From Pictodentalium vernedei (Eukaryota; Mollusca; Scaphopoda; Dentaliida; Dentaliidae): a stretch of 64,000 nucleotides of DNA. Every line of letters begins with the position of its first letter. Position 1 is the first letter of the stretch. The notes beneath the pieces are model-generated. The model saw only the letters and a list, made by a program, of their open reading frames with translations. It was not told the origin of the DNA and did no database searches. Location: positions 76,862,956-76,926,955 of the forward strand of contig CM062292.1 of NCBI GenBank assembly GCA_031216915.1, in the 5' to 3' direction. A program made the position numbers and the translations under genes. Shown piece after piece: positions 55,566 through 64,000 of this stretch.

Positions 55566-56039
55566 CACTTTTAAAATGCGCTAGTGGTAAAAGTATTTGC
55601 GCACATGCAAGAATTTGGTGCGATTAACGTGTTATATGTGTCTAAGTTCACTGCTATATTTTTAGAGCCTAACTCTCCACTTCTGTTGGCAAACATTAGA
55701 TATCTTCTATAAGGCCATTTTTTGATATATTTCATCATTTTTTCAAGGCGCTACAATGGATAAATTCAAGGATTTTCAAGGTTCTGACTTCACTAGTCCT
55801 TACCCCATCCTTCAACTTCCCTACAAAGAATGTGGGAAGTAATGACTGGAGGGCCTAATTAGGACTATGCCTTCACAAACTCTGACATATAAAACTTTAT
55901 CTAACAATCATATAGATTTTGGCCTGAAAACCACGAGAAACGGTATGTATCACATAATGTGTTCCGATTCTGTATCATATAGACGACTCATTCTGATTCC
56001 GTATCATATAGATTCAACTTCCGGTAAACACCGCTATGG

Positions 56040-56335
56040 CAAATAATATCATTATATGCATTGTCATTACGCATTAAAATATGAAATTCAAAATGTTGAC
56101 CAATTCCAACCTAATTTAAACTGAAAAACGGAAAAACAGGCTTTATGTAAAGGGATTGTTAGATAAATGTATTATCATGACCAAGTGCATGTCCTGTAAT
56201 TTGTATCAGATTCTCGGTCGTGTTTACAATCGGATCACAACTCGCCCTTACGGGCTTGTTGCGATCTGATTGTAAACATGACCTCGAATCTGATACAAAT
56301 TACAGGACATGCACATGGTCATGATAATGTATATA
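56040..56335. repeat. Palindromic repeat O, copy 3 (reverse)
   Basis: Arms TGTCCTGTAATTTGTATCAG and complement, GGTCGTGTTTACAATCGGAT centre. The left flank equals the reversed right flank of copy 2. Confidence 0.8.
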
Positions 56336-56473
56336 TATAGTTTTGATTACGTGCTTTGTCAGGCATTTTTATTTCATGAATATTCTAGGCTTTTCAAGGC
56401 CTCCTAACACGTTGCCCAGGATTTTAAGGCCTTGAATAGCCCTTAGTCAAATTCAAAGCCATCCCTTGATTCA

Positions 56474-56824
56474 TATTCATTCATTGGTTTTTAAGGTCAC
56501 ATATTTCTGCACAATGGCTAACCATGACCGTGAGTTTTACGGGTGGAGGAAGCCGGAGTACCCGGAGAGAACCACTGAGCAACGGCGAGCAACTGTCAGC
56601 TCCCCAACATATTAACTCCACACAAGCAGGGTTAGCATTGGATGAAGACAGGTGCACCAGCGACGTGCAGTACGCCTTAGCACACAGCGTCACCGTGCCT
56701 CCACGTGGGCAATGGGGTGAAGTGTCTTGCCCAAGGACACAATGCGGTTGCCGCAGATGGGATTCGAACCGAGGACCTCTCGGCTTGCAGCCTGCACCTC
56801 TACCTACTGAGCCACCGTGCCCCC
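56474..56824 (-). mobile_element. tRNA-headed SINE, best-preserved promoter
   Basis: Minus strand: box A TGGCTCAGTAGG and box B GGTTCGAATCC exact to consensus, 34 bp apart. Shared body; tail is TTCATTGGTTTT-type rather than AATA-rich. Imperfect duplication GCCATCCCTTGATTCA / GCCATTCCTTGAATTCA. Confidence 0.92.
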
Positions 56825-56955
56825 GGCCATTCCTTGAATTCAAGGCCCTCACAGGAACCCTGTTCCTAAGCTGTTTCTGATTCGATTCCATGTCAACATC
56901 GGACACCTAATTCGTTCAAGGAAAGAAATTCTCATCTACAAGGTTCCAGTACTCA

Positions 56956-57156
56956 TTAACCCTTTACCTAACGAATCCACCTGCGTAATATGCAAATTCA
57001 GCAGTTGAAAAAATACTTTTTTTTAAAAAAATTAAAAAATAAAATGAGCTCGTTCAAACGAGAGGTCACATGATATGGTTTTGTTGAAATTTTTTGAAAA
57101 ATTTGAAAAAATTATATTTAAAATAATAGATTTTGATACCGTCTGTGTTGGGTTAA
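56956..57156. mobile_element. Family A MITE (A1), left arm deleted
   Basis: TTAACCCTTTACCTAACG..TGTTGGGTTAA, only one central arm (GAGCTCGTTCAAACGAG). 57157-57399 nothing. Confidence 0.78.
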
Positions 57157-57407
57157 AGAATATTCTTCAAGGTGTTCATTAGAAAAATAAAACAGGTCTG
57201 TTTTTGTATTTGCGTGAAGAGAGCACATTATTTGGTGATCGATTTTTCACCCATTCTCCCATGAAAAGAAAATTTCAAAAGAATGGTTTCAAATAAATTC
57301 CAATTATAGCAGTTTCAATGTGTGTTTTGTTCTGAAAATTCTGACTAACAATTTTTCTACCCAGGATAAACTGGATGAGAAAGTTCCAACTTTTGATTAG
57401 TAACTTT

Positions 57408-57735
57408 ATTCATTTATTGAGATTTAACGACACTTTCAACAGCCAGAGTCATCTCATGTCGGATAGTTTTATTGTTGGAGAAGCCAGAGTACCCAGAGAG
57501 AACCACCAAGCAACTGCCAGATTCTAGAATGTACTAACACCACACAAGCAGGTTTAGCATTGATTGAAAACAAGTGCATCATCGATGTGCAGTACACATT
57601 AGTACACAGTGCCAACAAGCCGCCACATGGGCAACTGACAAAGAGCACAACAAAGTTACCCATCAAGGGGATTTAACCGTGGAACTTTTGGTTGGAAGTC
57701 CAATTCCGTAACCACTGAGCCACCGCACTCCCTCG
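57408..57735 (-). mobile_element. tRNA-headed SINE
   Basis: Box A TGGCTCAGTGGTTACG; box B weak (GGTTAAATCCC). Alternative tail. GTAACTTT on both sides. Confidence 0.8.
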
Positions 57736-57737
57736 GT

Positions 57738-58341
57738 AACTTTTAAGTAGGTAGAGTGCTAAATTATTTTTGGCCCTTAAAATTTCTTTGAGCATCTTTT
57801 CCTTGTTACAATTTATGGGAGAGTGCCAGGCACTCTCCCATAAATTATAACAAGGAAAATCGTAACAAATAAAATTAGAGGTACTGTGAGCAAGCTCACA
57901 AAGTGATACCCCCCACGCCTCAGTTGATGCACTTACGAGGACACAACCATATGATGTAGTGATTGAAATGTATAAGTTAGATTATCTCCCCTTGGAAATG
58001 TCAGAATGGAATTATATTGCTTCATGCACATCTTCATATGGAGTTCTTCCATTGTGTAAAGTTTCATGAAAATTCTTCAAACGGTTTAGGAGGAGTTGTG
58101 CTTATAAGGATGGACAGACAGACAGGAGGACAGACAGACAGGAGGACAGACAGACGGACAGACGGATGGACAGGGTGATTCCAATATATGCCCCCCCCCC
58201 CAAACTTTGTTTGTGGCGGGTATTATAATATCACTTCAAAGGTAATAAGAAACACATCCACAGAATATGAAGCCTTTAAATTGTGGCACCGGCGCGTCAG
58301 AAGAAAGCCCAAATATGGGCTTCCAGCACTCTACCAGTTAA
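57738..58341. mobile_element. Family G MITE split by L element
   Basis: TAGGTAGAGTGCTAAATTAT..CTCTACCAGTTAA, core GAGAGTGCCAGGCACTC. Split near 57876-58228. 58342-58779 nothing. Confidence 0.75.
57876..58228 (+). mobile_element. Family L element
   Basis: Starts with hairpin TGTGAGCAAGCTCACA, then a unit like those at 44056 (AAAATTCTTCAAACGG, AGGAGGAGTTG), GACAGACAGG tract, C-run and GGCGGGTATTATAAT. A further hairpin-start family. Confidence 0.6.
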
Positions 58342-58779
58342 AAGGGAACTAAAAAGATAACACTGTCACATATCAAAGCCACTTAGAATCATTTGAGTTG
58401 AGTTCTTATCTTACTGCAATTTGAGTTAATCTCTCTTTATCGTTTCTGTTTGTCGTGACATGCCATTATCTTCTCAGTCTCCACAGGGCCAGTTGACAAG
58501 TGTGTGTATTTCTATCCAAAATAATTGAAAAGACATGTTTTGTGGCAAAATTTTGCATTATTTACTGAGAATCGGCAAATGTATCTCAAGATAGGTGCTG
58601 GTAAACATTTTATGATTTAGAGCATTCTATGGTATAAGGGAGGTAACTCAAAATGCTAACCATCCACAAGTTTCTATAGTTTTATAAGATTTTTGAGTTA
58701 TAACTGTGTGAGTGCAAAAAGCCTCTTCAGTGGCTTTACACAAAATGTACTGGATTGCTGTTTGCTGAGCAGTGGCAAC

Positions 58780-58976
58780 AAAAATGGTTAATAAAACTGT
58801 TTTGTTACAATTCATTGGTGAGTGCAAACAGGCACTCTCCAATGAATTGTAATAAAACACTTACTTGTTGTAAATTTTTTGCTAAACTAAGGCTACCCTC
58901 GGTAGTAGCCTGGTATACTTGAAAAAAAAATGTTACAAATCACCTTTAAAAAAATAATTTAGCACTCTACCAGTTG
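58780..58976. mobile_element. Family G MITE, partial
   Basis: Core TTGTTACAATTCATTGGTGA and complement, right end AGCACTCTACCAGTTGA. Confidence 0.7.
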
Positions 58977-59029
58977 AAGGATTGGAGATTTTTGTACTTT
59001 TTGCAACACCTAAACAGTTGTTTCGAGGC

Positions 59030-59180
59030 ACATCTTGCGTGTCTATATAGCCAGCCAAGACTTTGCTAGAAACAAATGCCATCTAACTTGCAAGTGTATT
59101 TAAAGACCCTACGTTGGGGCACCTGTTTTGTAACAGTAAAAAGTGATCAAACTTGGAATTAAGTCTTTAAGAGTTAGGCT
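59030..59180. repeat. FF-like half element
   Basis: AGCCAAGACTTTGCTAGAAA and GGCACCTGTTTTGT, shared with 62701-62880. 59181-59552 nothing. Confidence 0.5.
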
Positions 59181-59552
59181 CTTTTACAGTGACAGGCTAA
59201 CAGCGTTTACATCTCACTTTATCAAGGCTAAATAATGTTGATGGACCACTGCAAATTTGCCTTTTTGAAGATATACAACCTCACGGGTCACCACAGATTC
59301 TGAATGTTGAATAACACTTTACAGGCTCCTGAGTAAACTTGGGATTCATAGATATATAGGGATAGATTCATAGATAAACTTGGGTGCCAATAGGAGCTGA
59401 AATTATCATAAAAACACTTAACTACTTAAGAATCCTTTTAGTTCAGTCCGAGGGGTTGGAACATTTTGAATTTATAAATCAATTCTATTTCATGACATCC
59501 CCCTACAACTGACACCAAATACTGTAGTCTTACGCCACTTCATGACTGTCTG

Positions 59553-59745
59553 CAAATGGCATTCGTCAATGCATTCATCAACGCACACCAATGCATTCGG
59601 CAGAGCATTTGCCAATGCAATCTCCAACGGCACTCATTACTGAACACCCCAAAGCAACCTTACTACATTTTCCAATGCATTCGCCAATGCATTTGCAAAC
59701 TCACCCTTGTGCAATCGTCAGTGCATTTGCCAAATGCTTTGGCCA
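59553..59745. repeat. Degenerate minisatellite
   Basis: Repeats of CCAATGCATTYGCCAATG-like units, producing a short ORF. Confidence 0.75.
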
Positions 59746-59884
59746 TTAAAATGGATATATGTCCTGGAAGGCATATTATGGTTGCCTCTGATGAGTTCAA
59801 CTGTGAACGAAACTGGTCAGATGTATTATACAGTATTACACTACCACAAGTGCTCACATACTTTTTTGTCAGTTTCAAAGTATA

Positions 59885-60990
59885 TTAACACAAGAGGTGC
59901 GCATCGGCTATGCAGATCTTGAGTTGTGGCTAAAAATTCTTTAAAAAATTGACGCTAACAGGCTCAAAATTCATAAAAAGGGACAATTAAGGCCCATCAT
60001 AACTCTGTAACAAGAAATCAGACCAGGCCAGTTCTCGAAGACGCTTGAGATACTATTGCAAAAGACTTGTTATGGCAAATATTAGTCAAATTGGAGAAGG
60101 TTTGTTCAAGTTATAGTGCTAACAAGCTCAAAATTCATAAAAAATTGACTAATTAACGCCCATAATCAGGGACCGCTCAGGACTATTTAAAATACGCTCT
60201 AGCCTTGGAGCCTATTTTTTCAATTCATGCGCCAGATTTCAATTTACGGAGTCACACTGCTGTTTGTAACACACACTGCAAGTATGTAATAGCTCTCATC
60301 ATTTTCATTTAGTACACTATAGCAAACATTAATCTTCACTGTGGTTTCTGATCAAGTCTTGGCTGCCTATTTAGGCAGCCAAGACTTGATCAGAAACCAC
60401 AGTGAAGATTAATGCTTGGTAATTAAGACTTGAAGTATTAACTTAAGCACTCTACAACAATGATAAATGATAATCATATATATAATACATGTAAGAGTGT
60501 CTCTCTCGATTATCCATCAAAAGAATATCAAAATATGATCTGAGAAGTTACGCGCCAACTGAGAAGCCTATTTCTGAGATTTAAGAGCCAGGTCCTGATG
60601 TTTCAGAACCAAATACGCACTGGCGCATGCCCAGGTCGGTCCCTGCATGATTCTATAATAAAAATTCAGACCAGGCCAGTTTTCGAACTTGCTTGAGATA
60701 TTATTGCAAAAGACCTGTAAGGCAAATATTAGTCAAATCAGAGAACATTTGTTCAAGTCATTGCATTAGAGCGCCAAAATTGGCACAAATTTATGAATTA
60801 AGGCCCATAACTGTGAAAGAAAAAATTGGGGCTGCACCAGTTTTTAACTCGCTTGGAATATTATTGCAAAAGACCCCTATGGCAAATATTAGTCAAATCG
60901 GAGAATGTTTGTTCAAGTTATTGTGCTAATGAGCCCAAAATTAGTAAAAATAGATTAATTGAGGCCCATAATAATCATGTATTGCATATC
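59885..60990 (+). repeat. Tandem array H, about 160-170-bp units
   Basis: Four units with GACCAGGCCAGTT, TATTGCAAAAGAC and GGCAAATATTAGTCAAAT. Interrupted by P1. No hairpin head found. Confidence 0.75.
60167..60645 (-). mobile_element. hAT-like element P1, copy 2 (reverse)
   Basis: Reverse complement of 10318-10797 over its whole length. Ends CAGGGACCGCTC and GGTCGGTCCCTG, flanked by CATAAT / CATGAT. Confidence 0.85.
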
Positions 60991-60996
60991 GCGATA

Positions 60997-61237
60997 TTAA
61001 CCCTAAAGGGCCTGGACAATTGTCCTGAATTCTCACACCTGACCACAGCCTGTTCACGCCCAGTGGCTTAACAGTGATTTCTAGTGAAGTCTTTGCTGCC
61101 TGTTAAGGCCGCCAAGACTTGACTAGAAACCACTGCCTATGTATTTTGTCTGTTGTCAACATGACCTCCTCGTGCTGGCATGTTAATGGTACCTGTTCTG
61201 AAGTCGTAAAAGTCGGAAATAGTCCTTTAAGGGTTAA
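60997..61237. mobile_element. TTAA MITE FF
   Basis: TTAACCCTAAAGGGCCTGGAC..AGTCCTTTAAGGGTTAA, 241 bp. Core TAGTGAAGTCTTTGCTGCC resembles the P1 core. Confidence 0.8.
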
Positions 61238-61379
61238 ACCAAACAAAACACACCTTGAGTTTGACAGTCAATTACAATCTAGCAAAAACAACAGAGATCA
61301 GTTTACTACACATTAGGAACAGCATTTTCTGCATAAACCTGGGTGTATGTTCCATTTGAAAATGAAACATTTCTGACAA

Positions 61380-61463
61380 TTAACCCTTTACCTAACATGA
61401 ATAGATGATAATTGCAAAAACATTTCTTGAATAACGGAAACTTCTATTAATTTTTTATTTAGT
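61380..61463. mobile_element. Family A fragment
   Basis: TTAACCCTTTACCTAACATG..CTTGAATAAC, cut in the T-run by an unclassified sequence (61464-61890) starting AAACAAGTGCATCGCCAAGG. Confidence 0.65.
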
Positions 61464-61891
61464 AAACAAGTGCATCGCCAAGGGTGGCTATGGCCCCATT
61501 CCCTACTTCCAAGCATGAGTTTGTAGTCATTTATCTTTGTTGATATTGAATGAACAAAAATCTAATCTTATCGCCATTAAACCATAGCACCAATACAGCA
61601 GGCCACAAAATGTGTCCATGGGACACTAATGCCCCACTTCAATATCAACATATTTTCTAAGCCAGAAAAGGGACATAATTCTGCCAAAAAATATTGGACA
61701 AAGCCCACTATCAATCCCAACCTGTATTATGTGGTTATAAACCTATGTATAAAATACTGTTTAATTCCATTCAGTCAAACTAAAGTTATCGTCCGGAAAC
61801 CAAATTTGTTTAGAAGAAACACACAAGGAACAAGAAATGTTATTTTCATATTGAACTAAGAATATTAATACAGATGCTACTACATGTATAA

Positions 61892-62575
61892 TACAGTAGA
61901 ATCCTCTTAATTGAATATCCATTTTGCCAGTGAAAATTATTCAATTAACAGGAGTATACAATTAACAGGGATTTGGTCAGTTTCCTGTGTTCTGGAGGTG
62001 AACTGAGCATTTATTCTATTATATCTTGTTTGACAGAGCTCATAGAACTCTGTCAAACAAGATATAATAGAAAAAATGCCTGTATTGGATGTAGTGAGGC
62101 CAAAAAGGTTGATAAATAAGGGGAATTTGGTGCATGTCACAGTAATTTTTTCGACATATTACAAAAATTTATATACAATTAACAGGAGTTTACTCTACAA
62201 ACAAACCATATGCAATTAACAGATCAAATTTGTACTGACTGTATGGTAAATGGTTTTGTGTTTGAAAATTATATTCAATTAACTGGTAGAATGCTGAATT
62301 ATTTTTGACCATCAAAATTTGTACACATGTCTTTGCCTTGTTACAATTTATGGGAGAGTGCCTGTAGGCACTCCCCCATAAATTGTAACAAGGCAAATCT
62401 ACACAGACTAAATAATTTCACTTCGAAGATAATATGAAGCATATCCACTGAGTATGAGGCCCTTATATTACAGTCCCTGCACATGAGAGTAAAGCCCAAA
62501 TATGGGCTTCCAGCACTCTACCAGTTAACAGGGATATACAATTAAGAGATATCCAATTAAGTGGGCTCCACTGTA
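61892..62575. mobile_element. Mariner-like MITE P2 with nested G
   Basis: TA CAGTAGAATCCTCTTAATTG..CAATTAAGTGGGCTCCACTG TA, core TTTGACAGAGCTCATAGAAC. Complete apart from the G insertion. Confidence 0.88.
62279..62528. mobile_element. Family G MITE inside P2
   Basis: TTAACTGGTAGAATGCTGAA..AGCACTCTACCAGTTAA, inserted at the TTAA of CAATTAACAGG. Core GGAGAGTGCCTGTAGGCACT. Confidence 0.92.
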
Positions 62576-62700
62576 CATGTAGAAAGTTTTATATCAAATG
62601 CTTGAATGTGATAATGATGAGTCTCTGTAAAATTTCGATTAAATAAATTTGTTCTTATACTATAAAATAATGTAGATTTGTATGATTTTGTCAACACTTC

Positions 62701-63002
62701 GATTGCTTACGTTCTATGGCTTTGCAGTAGGGCCTATACAGGCAGCCAAGTCTTGCCAAGAAACAGCTGACAAGGTTCTTGGGATGTAACTTGCAAATGT
62801 ATCTCAAAACTGCATGTTGAGGCACCTGTTTTGTGCAGTAAAAAGGGATAAAAGTCACGATTAGGCCTTAAGAGTTAAAGAAAAATAAAATTTGTATTTC
62901 AATGAGGACCGAGTTTGAAAATTTTTGGTGTGAATTGGGAAAAATCATGCCAAAATGCCATTGGGAAAGGGTCTCATATTCGGCGCCTGCAGACACTCCA
63001 AT
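62701..63002. repeat. FF-like half element and shared repeat
   Basis: CAGGCAGCCAAGTCTTGCC and GGCACCTGTTTTGTGCAG, then ATTGGGAAAAATCATGCC and ATTGGGAAAGGGTC, shared with 13560-13652. Confidence 0.5.
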
Positions 63003-63032
63003 GATTCCCTGCCTTGATACCACAAGTAATGA

Positions 63033-63617
63033 ATATTTATTTACTGGTGTTTTAGGTCACCTATTTCTGCTTAATAGCCAATAGTGACCACACTATGGAA
63101 ATTGTTATTATTATATATTGGAGTTTAACGACACTTTTGACAGCCAGGGTTACCTCATGTCAGACTGTTTTCTGCGTGGAGGAAGCCGGAGTACTTGGGA
63201 GAAAGAACCACTGAGCAACTGCAAGCAACTGTCAGATTCCCCAACATACTAACTCCACATGCATTGGTTGAAGACAAGTGCACCATCAGCATGTAGTATG
63301 CCTAAGTATACAACAGCACCGTGGCCCCACGCGGAAAATGGGGGTCAAGTATCTTGTCCAAAGACACAAAGTGGATGCTGCAGGTGGGATTCGAACCGAG
63401 GACCTCTCGGCTTGCAGCCTACAAATCTATCGAGTCAAAGCACTCCCAAACATGGTGACTGTAAAGTTTAGTTTATAGCAATGTTACCCATTTTAGAGGA
63501 GTTCTTCCCCAAGCATTGGTGGCAAGGTCCTATTTCAACAGTAAAACATACCTTGTTTACCAAAGTAAATTTACCAAAGTAAACAAGGACTGCTTCACTT
63601 CCCAGGGTACCCATTGG
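63033..63617 (-). mobile_element. K-headed element K6 with nested SINE
   Basis: Tail TATTTATTTACTGGTG, GGTCACCTATTTCTGC, then a SINE, then GTTACCCATTTTAGAGGAG to CCCAGGGTACCCATTGG. 63618-64000 nothing recognisable. Confidence 0.8.
63110..63450 (-). mobile_element. tRNA-headed SINE in K6
   Basis: Box B GGTTCGAATCC intact, box A region eroded (GTGCTTTGACTCGATAG). Alternative tail GGAGTTTAACGACACTTTTG. Confidence 0.88.
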
Positions 63618-64000
63618 AGGCATGCATAAAGAGAATAATGCATTCAACAACATGGATTCTATACACAAACAAACACACATTGATGGTCCAATGTAATCTT
63701 TTGTTTCCTTCACTGTTTCTTACTTTCTGTTCACATGTGCAGATACACACCTTCATACACAAATAGATCTCCCACACACATTCCTTCACGTTTTTCCTAA
63801 ACCTATGAAACTCAATAAGTAACACACTGTTGACAGTTATGAGGTCAACATAATTCTATCAACTTATGGTTTCAATTTTTGGTTTCAAATTTTAGTTTTA
63901 GCAAGAAAAATTCAGGTTTGATATTTTTTTCCCATTGTATGGAATTTACTTGTGTAATAATATATGATGGATATGATGGATATGTTGGACTAAGAGTGGG

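Larger units (their letters stand above)
55735..56868 (-). mobile_element. hAT-like element BB2, interrupted
   Basis: End CAGGAACCCTG at 56868 and interior CCTTGAATTCAAGG, CTTTTCAAGGCC, TTCAAGGATTTTCAAGG. Holds O3 and a SINE. The left limit is a guess. Confidence 0.4.

Noticed and set aside
56765-56820. tRNA gene
   Set aside because: Boxes A and B are perfect, but the sequence cannot complete an acceptor stem and it leads into the SINE body.
56481-56906. 141-codon minus-strand ORF
   Set aside because: Read-through of a tRNA-headed SINE; similar short ORFs occur in other SINE copies and reflect SINE sequence only.

Overview
This is AT-rich, repeat-saturated eukaryotic DNA, most likely from a mollusc or another lophotrochozoan. 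That assignment is an inference from the style of the SINE and tandem-array repeats; no species marker gene is present. No bacterial-type operon, CRISPR array, rRNA gene or tRNA gene was found. The only convincing host gene is on the + strand. Three in-phase exons (10961-11087, 15607-15723, 26239-26421) encode a C-terminal ricin-B lectin domain of the kind carried by polypeptide N-acetylgalactosaminyltransferases (GALNT). Splicing rebuilds a QxW motif at both exon junctions and a third lies inside the last exon. Upstream catalytic exons were not found in 1-10960 and presumably lie outside the window.

Almost everything else is mobile DNA, heavily nested. (1) TTAA-flanked palindromic MITEs, probably piggyBac-type: family A (TTAACCCTTTACC ends, more than 20 copies including decayed ones), G (TTAACTGGTAGAGTGCT), M, N, EE, FF and GG. 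(2) TA-flanked palindromes (P2, U, S), hAT-like elements (BB, P1, JJ), one PIF/Harbinger-like element (Y), and several unclassified long palindromes. (3) Non-autonomous elements that start with an AGCT hairpin, carry tandem arrays of about 145-180 bp (or 335 bp) units and end in a subterminal inverted repeat plus hairpin plus T-run (families B, C, D, E, F). Their layout resembles Helentron/pearl-type elements, and they sit inside T-runs of other repeats. (4) SINEs with interchangeable 5' heads (5S-rRNA-like, tRNA-like, and an unassigned head 'K') on a shared body or tail ending in AATAAATAAATA.

Layout: 1-10960, upstream intron or flank with family A MITEs, the 4.9 kb B element inside a split MITE, and a diverged intron duplication; 10961-11087 lectin exon alpha; intron with a D array inside a MITE, palindromes and a dimeric SINE; 15607-15723 exon beta; a 10.5 kb intron with Harbinger-in-MITE, C/B arrays, mariner-like MITEs and SINEs; 26239-26421 last exon; 26422 to about 29.8 kb, presumed 3' UTR and flank; 29.8-64 kb, no recognisable gene, a mosaic of SINEs, MITEs and arrays.

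The exons work together as one lectin domain. The repeats interact through target use: MITE ends supply TTAA sites for more MITEs, MITE T-runs receive AGCT-hairpin elements, and SINE tails offer a TTAA that was used twice.
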